The notes beneath the pieces were generated by a model. It saw only the letters and a program-made list of their open reading frames with translations. It was not told the DNA's origin and ran no database searches. From Paracoccaceae bacterium (GTDB lineage Bacteria; Pseudomonadota; Alphaproteobacteria; Rhodobacterales; Rhodobacteraceae), in contig JAJEHS010000008.1 in assembly GCA_022823605.1 (NCBI GenBank), positions 1 through 64,000 on the forward strand: DNA of 64,000 nt, in the 5' to 3' direction. Within the stretch, counting starts at the first letter, position 1; each line of letters opens with the position of its first letter. Positions 9,109 through 18,014 of this stretch are shown here, in pieces. The position numbers were made by a program, and so were the translations under genes.

Positions 9109-10887
9109 ATGAAGATGACAACTGAAGAAGCCTTTATCAAAGTACTTCAGATGCATGGAATCGAACATGCTTTCGGAATAATCGGATCGGCCATGATGCC
9201 CGTTTCAGATCTGTTTCCGGCAGCAGGTATCACTTTCTGGGATGCCGCACACGAATGCAATGCTGGTATGACCGCTGATGGATATACCCGTGCTACCGGT
9301 AAAATGTCAATGATGATTGCCCAAAATGGACCCGGTATTACAAATTTTGTAACCCCCGTGAAAACCGCTTACTGGAATCACTCTCCAATCCTGCTCGTAA
9401 CTCCGCAAGCTGCCAATAAGACCATGGGTCAGGGTGGCTTTCAGGAAATTGAGCAAATGAAACTTTTCGAAGATATGGTTTGTTATCAGGAAGAAGTCAG
9501 GGACCCCAGCAGGATGGCAGAAGTTTTGAACCGGGTTATTGAAAAGGCCTGGCGAGGATGTGCACCTGCCCAAATCAATGTTCCCAGAGACTTCTGGACC
9601 CAAGTGATCGATATAGAATTGCCCCAAACGGTCAGGCTTGAAAAACCAAGAGGTGGAAAAAACGCCATCGAGGAAGCGGCAAGACTTTTGTCGAATGCCA
9701 AATTCCCTGTTATCCTCAACGGGGCAGGTGTTGTAATCGGCGATGCCATAGGTGCTTCCGCAAGGTTGGCAGAAAAACTTCTGGCACCGGTTTGTTGTGG
9801 GTATCAACATAATGATGCATTTCCCGGGGATCATCCCCTTTCCGTAGGTCCATTGGGCTATAACGGTTCCAAGGCTGCCATGGAACTCATTTCCAATGCT
9901 GATGTGGTTTTGGCCCTTGGAACAAGGTTGAATCCCTTTTCAACCCTTCCAGGTTATGGATTGAATTACTGGCCAGAAAAGGCTAAGATCATACAGGTTG
10001 ACATCAATTCTGACCGCATCGGACTGACCAAAAAGGTAACGGTAGGTATTCAGGGTGATGCCAAACAGGTAGCAGAACAACTGTTGGACAACTTGTCCGA
10101 TTTTGCCGGCCAAGAGAATCGGGAAGAGCGAAGGCAAAAAATTTCCCAAACCAAGTCCCGGTGGCTTCAGGAACTTACCTCAATGGATCATGAAGATGAT
10201 GATGAGGGAACAACCTGGAACGAGAGAGCGAGGAACAAGGATCCCGAATTGATGAGTCCAAGGATGGCCTGGCGGGCCATTCAGAAGGTGCTGCCAACCG
10301 AAGCGATTATATCCTCCGATATTGGCAATAACTGTGCGATTGGCAATGCTTACCCAACCTTTGAAACGGGAAGGAAATATCTTGCACCAGGGTTGTTCGG
10401 TCCTTGTGGATATGGCTTTCCGGCAATTATTGGTGCCAAGATTGGATGTCCAGATACACCGGTGGTTGGATTTGCCGGTGATGGAGCCTTCGGAATTTCC
10501 ATGAATGAAATGACATCCTGCGGACGTGGCGATTGGCCTCCAATTACCATGGTAATTTTCAGGAATTACCAGTGGGGTGCCGAAAAGCGGAATACAACCT
10601 TGTGGTTTGATGACAATTTTGTCGGTACAGAATTGGATCTCAGGGTCAGTTATGCCAAAATTGCCGAGGGTTGTGGTTTGAAAGGTGTTCAGGTGAAGAC
10701 CATGGAAGATCTTTCACAAGCATTGGATCAAGCAATCAAGGTACAATTGGAAGATAAGGAAACAACCTTTATCGAGGTAATCCTGAACCAGGAATTGGGA
10801 GAACCATTCCGAAGGGATGCCATGAAGAAACCGACCAAAGTTGCCGGTATATCCATTGACGATATGCGTTCGCAGGTAACTGCATAA
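9109..10887 (+). CDS. xsc: Sulfoacetaldehyde acetyltransferase (Xsc)
   Basis: Xsc is a thiamine-diphosphate enzyme that converts sulfoacetaldehyde and phosphate to acetyl phosphate and sulfite. It is the desulfonation step shared by taurine, isethionate and sulfolactate degradation. The 592 residues match the family. It opens with MKMTTEEAFIKVLQMHGIEHAFGIIGSAM. The C-terminal thiamine-diphosphate motif runs from GDGAFGISMNEM to about 28 residues later and is followed by NYQWGAEKRNTTLW, a segment characteristic of Xsc over acetolactate synthase. The ATG at 9109 is chosen over an upstream GTG at 9085 because GAAAGGA lies eight bases before it. It is followed after 26 bases by pta. Confidence 0.95.
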   Translation: MKMTTEEAFIKVLQMHGIEHAFGIIGSAMMPVSDLFPAAGITFWDAAHECNAGMTADGYTRATGKMSMMIAQNGPGITNFVTPVKTAYWNHSPILLVTPQAANKTMGQGGFQEIEQMKLFEDMVCYQEEVRDPSRMAEVLNRVIEKAWRGCAPAQINVPRDFWTQVIDIELPQTVRLEKPRGGKNAIEEAARLLSNAKFPVILNGAGVVIGDAIGASARLAEKLLAPVCCGYQHNDAFPGDHPLSVGPLGYNGSKAAMELISNADVVLALGTRLNPFSTLPGYGLNYWPEKAKIIQVDINSDRIGLTKKVTVGIQGDAKQVAEQLLDNLSDFAGQENREERRQKISQTKSRWLQELTSMDHEDDDEGTTWNERARNKDPELMSPRMAWRAIQKVLPTEAIISSDIGNNCAIGNAYPTFETGRKYLAPGLFGPCGYGFPAIIGAKIGCPDTPVVGFAGDGAFGISMNEMTSCGRGDWPPITMVIFRNYQWGAEKRNTTLWFDDNFVGTELDLRVSYAKIAEGCGLKGVQVKTMEDLSQALDQAIKVQLEDKETTFIEVILNQELGEPFRRDAMKKPTKVAGISIDDMRSQVTA

Positions 10888-10913
10888 TCATCAGCAGGGA
10901 ATGGTGACAAGTC

Positions 10914-11918
10914 GTGGTTGCCGATTCTCCTTTTCTGGAAGAGGTTTTTGCCAAGGCAAGGGCCAAACGATGCCATATCGTACTCCCTGAAGGGGAAGAC
11001 CAGCGCATAATTCAGGCGGCAATACTCGCAGCAGAACAGGGTATTGCCGATATCACGCTTCTTGGATCTACCGAACGGATTCATTCCAAAATGGCAGATT
11101 CAGAACCTTCTCTCTCGAATATTTTGATTGTTGATCCGGTATCATCTCCTCTGGTCGGGGGATACATTGATGAGTTGATCAGAATCCGTTTGCATAAGGG
11201 GATAACCGAGGAAGAAGCAAGAAACACAATCCTTCAACCACTCGGATTTGCTGCCATGATGGTTAAGCTGAACCATGCTGATGGGACCATCGGTGGAGCC
11301 GTCAATACCACGGCTGATACACTTCGTGCAGCTCTTCAGATCATTGGCAAATCGCCAAAGGTAGATACCGTTTCTTCCTTTTTCATCATGATTGCAGATA
11401 AACCCCACCACCCTTTCCAAGGCCCGGTGATTTTTGCTGATTGTGCAATGGTAATCGACCCTACTGCCTTGCAATTGGCACAAATTGGAGAAACTGCTGC
11501 CCTTTCTGCTTCAACAATCCTAGGGATTAAACCAAAGGTAGCCTTTCTCACATTCTCAACTGCAGGAAGTGGATCCCACGAAAGAGTTCAAAGAATACGT
11601 GATGCCATCCAGATAGCCAAAACCAACTATCCTGATTGGATAATCGAGGAAGAACTTCAGTTTGATGCTGCACTGGATCCGGCGTTGAGAAAAAGAAAAG
11701 CACCCGGTCTCAATCTGGAAGTACCTCCCAACGTGTTTGTGTTTCCCAATCTGGAAGCAGGAAACATAGGTTATAAAATTGCCGAAAGGATTGGTGGAAT
11801 GAAGGCGGTTGGTCCGGTACTTCAAGGTTTGGCCAAGCCTGCCAATGATCTATCACGAGGAAGCAAGGTCGAGGATATCCTATCACTGATCGCCATAACA
11901 GGGCTTCAGGCATCCTGA
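10914..11918 (+). CDS. pta: Phosphate acetyltransferase (Pta)
   Basis: Pta converts acetyl phosphate and CoA to acetyl-CoA. The 334-residue protein is the short, single-domain form. It carries RCHIVLPEGEDQRIIQAA near the N-terminus, VNTTADTLRAALQIIG, FADCAMVIDPTALQLAQI, and the C-terminal VFVFPNLEAGNIGYKIAERI. The start is GTG at 10914 with AGGGA upstream. Its place 26 bases after xsc matches the xsc-pta pair of sulfonate degraders, where Pta channels the acetyl phosphate from desulfonation into central metabolism. No ackA is present in the window. Confidence 0.94.
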   Translation: MVADSPFLEEVFAKARAKRCHIVLPEGEDQRIIQAAILAAEQGIADITLLGSTERIHSKMADSEPSLSNILIVDPVSSPLVGGYIDELIRIRLHKGITEEEARNTILQPLGFAAMMVKLNHADGTIGGAVNTTADTLRAALQIIGKSPKVDTVSSFFIMIADKPHHPFQGPVIFADCAMVIDPTALQLAQIGETAALSASTILGIKPKVAFLTFSTAGSGSHERVQRIRDAIQIAKTNYPDWIIEEELQFDAALDPALRKRKAPGLNLEVPPNVFVFPNLEAGNIGYKIAERIGGMKAVGPVLQGLAKPANDLSRGSKVEDILSLIAITGLQAS

Positions 11919-11971
11919 TTCAGACAAATACTTCCTTTGCCTTTCAAAAATAATTGACTCTGCAGCCTGTT

Positions 11972-12415
11972 TCAGTTTTTTTCGGATTCAACCTCGGTTG
12001 AATTCCCCTCAATGATATCCTCATCCAAATTCGTCTTGAACGAGTACTCTGCATGAGATGAAAAGTTACCTGCAAAGTGGGTTATGAAGAAAGTGACAAG
12101 AAATTCCCGAGTTTGAGGAATAAGCAGTAGGAACCCTATTGTATCGGTAAAAAAGCCTGGTGTCAGGAGCAACAATCCCCCTGCAAATATGGCAATCGCC
12201 TGTAATATGGGATTCATTGGATCCTTGATGTGACTTACTGTATCCCTGATCTTGTCAATGACAAGGGGAAACTGGGTTCGAGCCAAACCGGCACCAAGCA
12301 ATGCAGTAATGATGATTATGGCCAAGGTGGGAAACAGGCCGATCAAGCCGCCAACTTGAATGAACAATGCTATTTCAATCAAGGGAACCAATAAAAACAG
12401 CAAAAATAATTTCAT
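11972..12415 (-). CDS. fxsA: FxsA-family membrane protein
   Basis: FxsA is a small cytoplasmic-membrane protein. In E. coli, overproduction relieves exclusion of phage T7 by the F plasmid; its normal role is unknown. The protein from ATG 12415 has 147 residues, with hydrophobic segments near the N-terminus (LFLLFLLVPLIEIALFIQVGG), in the middle (PTLAIIIITALLGAGLA), and around FAGGLLLLTPGFFTDTIGFLLL, which is the family signature. The hydrophilic C-terminal tail is variable. It is divergent from the tim44 gene, a conserved alphaproteobacterial arrangement, and convergent with pta. Confidence 0.88.
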   Translation of the reverse strand: MKLFLLFLLVPLIEIALFIQVGGLIGLFPTLAIIIITALLGAGLARTQFPLVIDKIRDTVSHIKDPMNPILQAIAIFAGGLLLLTPGFFTDTIGFLLLIPQTREFLVTFFITHFAGNFSSHAEYSFKTNLDEDIIEGNSTEVESEKN

Positions 12416-12533
12416 GGAATACACCCAAACATATTGAAAAGCCTGTATAATATGGACATAAGACTAGCTTCAACCTAAATACCTATAGACAACAAATGTA
12501 TTGTCCGAAACAAAATTAAAGGTCGTTATCAAA

Positions 12534-13184
12534 ATGTCACCAATGTTGCAGCTTCTAATTCTCGCGGGAATTGCACTGTTTTTAATTTTCAAGTTACGTG
12601 GAATACTTGGTACCAGAACAGGATTCGAACAAAGACCTCCGGTCCATCCATCCGTCACCATAGACCAATCCTCCAAAGTGGTACCTGATGAGGAAGAGAT
12701 TGATGAGGAAATTGCTAAGCTTGTCGGCTCAAATACGGAATGTGCAAAAACATTGGGTAACATGAAAGCCTATGAACGGAATTTTAGTGTGCAGGAATTC
12801 GTCGAAGGAGCAGGGAAGGCCTATGAATGGATCCTGACCTCATTCGGTGAAGGCAAGATAGACGATTTGAAACCTTTTCTGTCTCTTGAAGTATTCAATT
12901 CCTTCAAGGAAGGTGTTGATCAAAGAGACCCCGACAATATGGTCAAGGTACAATTCGTAAGAACAAGTGGAAAACACATCAAGGATGCCAAGTTCGAACA
13001 GTCGACCGGGCGTGGGGAAATCACCGTAGAATTTTCCAGTGAACTCATTTCCTATGTCGAGGATCCCAAGGGCAATGTAGTAGAAGGTGACAAGTCAAAT
13101 CCTGTTCACCAGAACGATGAGTGGACCTTTTCAAGAATCATGGGCAAGAATGACCCGAACTGGATACTTGTTGCGACCGGTTAG
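12534..13184 (+). CDS. Tim44/TimA family protein
   Basis: The protein is related to the mitochondrial import motor subunit Tim44; the bacterial homologues are inner-membrane-associated. From the ATG at 12534 it has 216 residues. It has one N-terminal transmembrane segment (LLILAGIALFLIFKL) followed by RGILGTRTGFE, a linker of about 60 residues, and the C-terminal Tim44-like domain (from about FSVQEFVEGAGKAYEWILTSF to the end). A TTG at 12501 is possible but would add a polar stretch before the membrane segment. It is divergent from fxsA and followed by smr. Confidence 0.85.
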   Translation: MSPMLQLLILAGIALFLIFKLRGILGTRTGFEQRPPVHPSVTIDQSSKVVPDEEEIDEEIAKLVGSNTECAKTLGNMKAYERNFSVQEFVEGAGKAYEWILTSFGEGKIDDLKPFLSLEVFNSFKEGVDQRDPDNMVKVQFVRTSGKHIKDAKFEQSTGRGEITVEFSSELISYVEDPKGNVVEGDKSNPVHQNDEWTFSRIMGKNDPNWILVATG

Positions 13185-13220
13185 GTTTTAGCCTTAACAA
13201 TACCCTGGTGATGTTCAAAA

Positions 13221-13910
13221 ATGCACAACAAAATCAACACCGCGGGTCTTACAGACCAGGATTTGGCACTTTGGGAAGAGTATTGTCAAACAAACAAATT
13301 CTCCAGTAAGGATAATCACCAGACAAGTCAGGATTCTCGTAAGGTCAAAAGACAAAACCCCAGGAAAGAAACTCCTGTGGAGGGTCTTAACAATCGTGAT
13401 TTTAGCGATTGGAATCAATTCTGTAATGAAAATGACTTGCCTTTAAGCACCATCAAGGCAAACACGGAACTGCAGGAAAAGGAAATGGCATCCCCCAAGC
13501 CTGTACAGAAAAGGATTCTGGTAGAACCAAGACATACAGAGCCGAAAAGTAATGTTCCCGGTCCAAATAATATCGACAAGAAAATACTGAAGAAATTGAA
13601 TTCGGGACATATCAATCCCGAACTAAAGCTGGACCTTCATGGCAAGCTAAAGGAAGAGGCTTCTCGTGAGGTCAAGCGATTTGTATCCGGGGCCTTTCAT
13701 TCAGGCAAGCGTTTGATTTTGGTTATACCCGGAAAGGGAAAGGATATGGATGGTCGCCGAGGTTTCGGCCCCCTCAACCAATTGATCAAGCACCTTTTAT
13801 CCAAACCACCCACTTCCGAATATATTCTTCATTTTCAGGAAGCCCACAGATGTCATGGAGGTGGTGGTGCATACTACATTTACCTGAAAAGAAACAGGTC
13901 ACGCAGGTAA
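13221..13910 (+). CDS. Smr-domain protein with duplicated N-terminal motif
   Basis: Smr (small MutS-related) domains often nick or bind nucleic acids. In the 229-residue protein the Smr domain covers about residues 130-225, with LKLDLHGK, the conserved RLILVIPGKG and the late CHGGGGAYYIYLK. The N-terminal part contains the same short motif twice: GLTDQDLALWEEYCQTNKF (about 9-27) and GLNNRDFSDWNQFCNENDL (about 54-72). Most alphaproteobacterial homologues I recall show one such motif. In relatives mltA lies between tim44 and smr, but here it is absent. Function beyond the domain is unknown. Confidence 0.82.
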   Translation: MHNKINTAGLTDQDLALWEEYCQTNKFSSKDNHQTSQDSRKVKRQNPRKETPVEGLNNRDFSDWNQFCNENDLPLSTIKANTELQEKEMASPKPVQKRILVEPRHTEPKSNVPGPNNIDKKILKKLNSGHINPELKLDLHGKLKEEASREVKRFVSGAFHSGKRLILVIPGKGKDMDGRRGFGPLNQLIKHLLSKPPTSEYILHFQEAHRCHGGGGAYYIYLKRNRSRR

Positions 13911-13948
13911 CTTGCCTTCAATTTCAGTGTTGCCACTGATTACCTGGC

Positions 13949-14803
13949 TTACTCAGAAACAATAAATATCCTGTATTTTTCCTTGGCAAATTGGGCACCG
14001 GCAATTTTACCAGTATTGTAACTGCCACCATCCAGATTTATTTTGCCCTCATGAAACTTGAACAGTGATGCTTCAAATCCGGTTGAATTGTATCTGCCTG
14101 GATAGGTATGTCCATGTACGGCTATCAGGTCGGAACGTTTAAACGGAGAAAAAAGGAACTCACCCCTGATCCAGGACCAGTGATTGTCATACAAACAGTC
14201 CCAGGGCTCTGCCAAAGCCTCCTCAATACTACGGTTGGGATCAATGCCGGCATGTACAAACAGGAGGGAGCCTATCCGCTTGTGACTCAATAATGATTCC
14301 AGGAACGCAACTCTTTCAGGCCCCAATCCTTCATTCAAGGCATAGGCAAAATCCTTGATACTCCCATAAAGCATGTCTTCAGGGTTCAGACCCAATTCCC
14401 GAAGCGTTTTTCCAGCTCCGTTCCATGACCAGATTTCATGAGCTGGTGTATGGGCGTTGGCAGGTATATACCTTGTGAACTCGGTCATTTTCTTGCCTGT
14501 GAGGGAAAGTCTCATCAATTGTTCATGATTCCCCATCAGTGTATGTGTTTCCGTGAATCCAAAATCCTTGGATTTTCGCATGAGATCCAAGGCCCTAATG
14601 GATTCCGGCCCTCGATCAATCAAATCACCAAGTGAAACCAGTATTGACTGCTTTTGTGAATCCCTTGCTTCGGAAAACACCTCAAGCATCGTTTGGAGAT
14701 GAGAGCAATAACCGTGTACATCCCCAACGGCAAAGATTTCCATTCCATCCTCAAGGCCTGTCGGCAAGGGAAACCACTCTGATGTAAAATGTAACACTGG
14801 CAT
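13949..14803 (-). CDS. PPP-family metallophosphoesterase (serine/threonine phosphatase-like)
   Basis: The protein has the three metal-binding motifs of the PPP family: GDVHGY (about residue 27 from the chosen start), GDLIDRGPES and GNHEQ. The substrate could be phosphoprotein or a dinucleoside polyphosphate; the sequence does not decide. Starting at ATG 14803 gives 284 residues, and GAGGA lies eight bases before it. Longer starts would run into the infB 3' end. It follows infB on the same strand after 70 bases and is convergent with smr. Confidence 0.82.
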   Translation of the reverse strand: MPVLHFTSEWFPLPTGLEDGMEIFAVGDVHGYCSHLQTMLEVFSEARDSQKQSILVSLGDLIDRGPESIRALDLMRKSKDFGFTETHTLMGNHEQLMRLSLTGKKMTEFTRYIPANAHTPAHEIWSWNGAGKTLRELGLNPEDMLYGSIKDFAYALNEGLGPERVAFLESLLSHKRIGSLLFVHAGIDPNRSIEEALAEPWDCLYDNHWSWIRGEFLFSPFKRSDLIAVHGHTYPGRYNSTGFEASLFKFHEGKINLDGGSYNTGKIAGAQFAKEKYRIFIVSE

Positions 14804-14873
14804 CAAGCCATTCCTCGTAGTAAGTGTGAATGAATTGGTACCCGAGGGTACTCGGCAAATGGAAGCTGCTTTG

Positions 14874-17342
14874 TCAGAGCGTTTGCTGGATTTCTTCCTG
14901 CTCAAAAACTTCTATGTAATCGCCCTGTTTGAGGTTGGAATAATTCTCGAATGCCATACCACATTCCAGACCGGTTTGAACCTCGTCAACCTCGTTCTGG
15001 AACCGTTTGAGGGTTTTGAGCTTGCCTTCATGGATAACCACATTATCCCTGAGCAAACGAACCCCGGAAGACCTTCTGACAATACCCTCAGTTACCTTGC
15101 ATCCTGCAACCATGCCAACTCCGGTAATCTTGAATGTCTCAAGAATTTCCGCGTTGCCAAGGAAGTTTTCCTTGATATGTACATCAAGCAGACCAGAAGC
15201 CAGAGCCTTGACATCATCAACCAGACGATAAATTATCGAATAGTACCGCAACTCAATGCCCTTCTGGACAGCCATACTGCGTGCCGAAGGTGTGGCTCGG
15301 ACATTAAATCCTATAATGTGGGCACCTGAAGAACTGGCCAAGGACACATCCGTTTCCGTTATAGCCCCAACCCCGTAGTGCAGAACCCTGATCTGAACCT
15401 CTTCGTTTCCGATCTTGGTGACCGCCTGATTTATTGCCTCGACTGAACCTTGTACATCAGCTTTCACAACAAGTTGCAAATCCTTGGTGGATTTGTTTTC
15501 ACCCAGATTCATCAGGCTTTCCAGACTAAGCACTGCACCTGCTGAGGAAATAATGTTGCGATTCGTACTTCTTCGGTATTCAGAAATTTCTCTTGCTTGC
15601 GACTCGTTTTCAACAACATTGAGTGTATCCCCGGCGTGCGGAGTTCCATTCAGACCCAACACTTCAACAGGTACGGATGGACCTGCCGAATTGATCCTTT
15701 TGTCCTGGTCGCTTATGAGGGCCCTGACTTTACCCCATTGTTCACCAACGACAAAAATATCACCCCTTTTCAGGGTTCCCTTTTGAATCAGTACCGTGGC
15801 AACCGACCCTCTTCCTACATCAAGTTTGGCTTCAATTACCGTACCTGAAGCTGGTCGATTGGGATTGGCCTGTAATTCCATGAGCTCGGCCTGAAGAGAA
15901 ATCGCCTTGAGAAGATCATTGATACCATCACCTTTGGTGGCTGAAATCTCTACATCCAAAACTTCCCCCGAATGGCTTTCGACCACTACCCCATATTGCA
16001 GGAGCTCGTTCCGAACATTATCAGGATTGGCATTGGGCAAATCACACTTGTTAATTGCTACAATCAAAGGTGCATCAGCTGCCTTGGCGTGATTGATTGC
16101 TTCAATTGTTTGCGGCATGACTGAATCATCGGCAGCCACAACCAGAACCACGATATCAGTTACATTTGCTCCCCTTTCACGCATGGAAGTGAAGGCTGCA
16201 TGACCTGGTGTATCTAGAAAGGTAAGTGTTTCACCATCATCGGTTTTGACCTGATAGGCCCCAATATGCTGGGTAATGCCTCCATCCTCTCCCGAAGCCA
16301 CACTAGCCTTTCTAATGGTATCAAGAAGTGTGGTCTTGCCATGGTCAACATGCCCCATAACCGTAATCACAGGGTTTCTTGATTGAAGATCCTTGGGATC
16401 GTCCTCGATAGCATCAATTACATCCTCAACATCAGCATCTGAGACCCGAACCACCTTGTGTCCAAATTCCTCAATAATCAACTCGGCAGTGTCGGCATCA
16501 ATGGTCTGGTTTTGAGTTGCCATCACACCTAATTTCATAAGCGCCTTGATGACATCCGAAACCCTTTGTGTCATTCGGTTGGCAAGTTCCTGAACCATTA
16601 TGTTTTCAGGTAATTGAACCTCCCTGACTATTTTCTCCCGGACAATTTCAACGGGTTGGGCCTTGCGTTTCCTTCTTTCTTCCCTGCGCCTGAACTGTGC
16701 CTCGGAACGTAGTTGATCCTCCTCAATATCAAGAGCTGTTTTAACAGTTACCTTGGTCGCTCGTCTTTTTTCAGAACTTCGGCCCCTTTCTTCCTCGGGG
16801 CTTTTCTCCTTGACCTTTCGTTTCTTTCGTGCTTCCGGAACCTGCTTTGGTTCTTCATCAATCGTTTTTGCCTGTTGAGCCTTTTTCTTTTCTTCCAATA
16901 ACCTCTGCTCTTCGAGTTTGCGCTGCAACTCTAATTCTTCCTGGTGCTCCTTTTCCCTTTGCCGATGTTCACGAAGAGCCTGTGCCTTTCTTTCTCTCTC
17001 CTCGTCAAGCTGTTTTTGCTGTTCGGCTTTGGATTCACGCTCAACTTCATCTTTAACCCGTGCCTTTTGGACAGCTTCGGCACGACGTCTCAGATCCTCT
17101 TGATCCGGAATCACTTTCGAAACAGAGGGTGCTTTGGTCTCCTTTGTCTGGGTAGGCCCCCTACGCTGGGGAGGTGGTGGTTGTACGGCCGTGGGTTTTC
17201 TTGCTATACCACCTTGCGAGGGTACAATCACCACTTCCTGTTGTTTTTTACCACCACGGGTGAATACAATATCCTTGTTTACCGTCCTAGTGGAGGCCCC
17301 TGATCGGGGGGTGGATTTTAACGAAAGAGTATTAGTGCCCAT
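14874..17342 (-). CDS. infB: Translation initiation factor IF-2
   Basis: IF-2 is the GTPase that brings initiator tRNA to the 30S subunit and promotes 70S joining. The 822-residue protein has a long charged N-terminal region (about 60-220, rich in Glu, Lys and Arg) and the IF2 N-domain around [20 protein letters not shown]. The GTPase motifs are GHVDHGKTT (about 331-339), DTPGHAAF and NKCDLP, followed by domains III and IV. It is the last gene of rimP-nusA-ylxR-infB and starts 21 bases after ylxR. Confidence 0.97.
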   Translation of the reverse strand: MGTNTLSLKSTPRSGASTRTVNKDIVFTRGGKKQQEVVIVPSQGGIARKPTAVQPPPPQRRGPTQTKETKAPSVSKVIPDQEDLRRRAEAVQKARVKDEVERESKAEQQKQLDEERERKAQALREHRQREKEHQEELELQRKLEEQRLLEEKKKAQQAKTIDEEPKQVPEARKKRKVKEKSPEEERGRSSEKRRATKVTVKTALDIEEDQLRSEAQFRRREERRKRKAQPVEIVREKIVREVQLPENIMVQELANRMTQRVSDVIKALMKLGVMATQNQTIDADTAELIIEEFGHKVVRVSDADVEDVIDAIEDDPKDLQSRNPVITVMGHVDHGKTTLLDTIRKASVASGEDGGITQHIGAYQVKTDDGETLTFLDTPGHAAFTSMRERGANVTDIVVLVVAADDSVMPQTIEAINHAKAADAPLIVAINKCDLPNANPDNVRNELLQYGVVVESHSGEVLDVEISATKGDGINDLLKAISLQAELMELQANPNRPASGTVIEAKLDVGRGSVATVLIQKGTLKRGDIFVVGEQWGKVRALISDQDKRINSAGPSVPVEVLGLNGTPHAGDTLNVVENESQAREISEYRRSTNRNIISSAGAVLSLESLMNLGENKSTKDLQLVVKADVQGSVEAINQAVTKIGNEEVQIRVLHYGVGAITETDVSLASSSGAHIIGFNVRATPSARSMAVQKGIELRYYSIIYRLVDDVKALASGLLDVHIKENFLGNAEILETFKITGVGMVAGCKVTEGIVRRSSGVRLLRDNVVIHEGKLKTLKRFQNEVDEVQTGLECGMAFENYSNLKQGDYIEVFEQEEIQQTL

Positions 17343-17363
17343 TAATTCCCTGTATTTTCAAAA

Positions 17364-18014
17364 TTATGATGCCAAATCTGGCAAAGTCGTTTGAAATCCT
17401 TCCATCCTACGGATACGTTCAAGTTTTTGCGCGGTAATTGCAATCTTATGGGCCATGGGCCCATCTTTCACTCCCACATAAATAATCGATTCTCTTCCGA
17501 ATGCCTCACCGAGTTCTGTTGAAGACAAACATCGGTAGCGTTTACATGAAACACCCCTTGGAATCAACTTCTGGCCCTGCCGATCCGAACCGTCAGAGGC
17601 CTGAACCAAAACCGTTATTGTATTTTCACTAATCCCCAGTCGAACCTTTTCAAACCCAGCTAAAACGACACCAGATTTGCGACCCAAAGAAAGTATTCCG
17701 GTTAGATAATCAACTAATTTCCTATCTATCGTATATAAAAAATCTGTTGGAATTTCAACATTTCTTCGGGCAGCTCGTGAAAAGTGATTGCCATTGGCGG
17801 CTTTTGCAAGCGTATGCCGGTCTGGAAATACCCACATACCACGACCCGGAAGTTTTCGATTAATGTCCAGAACGGCAACCCCCTTCGGATTCAAGGTGAA
17901 TTTCAATAACTCATCCTGATCATACTTTTTCCCGGTAACCACGCACCTTCTGATACGAAGGTCATGATTCTTCGGTTGCCCCCTGGTCACTTTCCGCCTC
18001 CGTATCTTTTTCAC
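17364..18014 (-). CDS. YlxR-type RNA-binding domain fused to an L7Ae-like domain
   Basis: The N-terminal half (about 20-95) is the YlxR/DUF448 domain with RRCVVTGKKYDQDELLKF and the signature GRGMWVFPDR. The C-terminal half (about 108-205) looks like an L7Ae/L30e-type RNA-binding fold (GILSLGRKSGVVLAGFEKV). This two-domain form occurs between nusA and infB in alphaproteobacteria. The 216-residue reading uses GTG 18014, overlapping nusA by 53 bases. A GTG at 17990 is an equally good start. Homologues bind RNA and may affect RNase P or translation; the role here is not known. Confidence 0.85.
   Translation of the reverse strand: MKKIRRRKVTRGQPKNHDLRIRRCVVTGKKYDQDELLKFTLNPKGVAVLDINRKLPGRGMWVFPDRHTLAKAANGNHFSRAARRNVEIPTDFLYTIDRKLVDYLTGILSLGRKSGVVLAGFEKVRLGISENTITVLVQASDGSDRQGQKLIPRGVSCKRYRCLSSTELGEAFGRESIIYVGVKDGPMAHKIAITAQKLERIRRMEGFQTTLPDLAS

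Noticed and set aside
13904-13942. CAGGTAA/TTACCTG arms between smr and the phosphatase gene
   Set aside because: Seven-base arms with a loop of about 25 bases and no T-run; could be chance.
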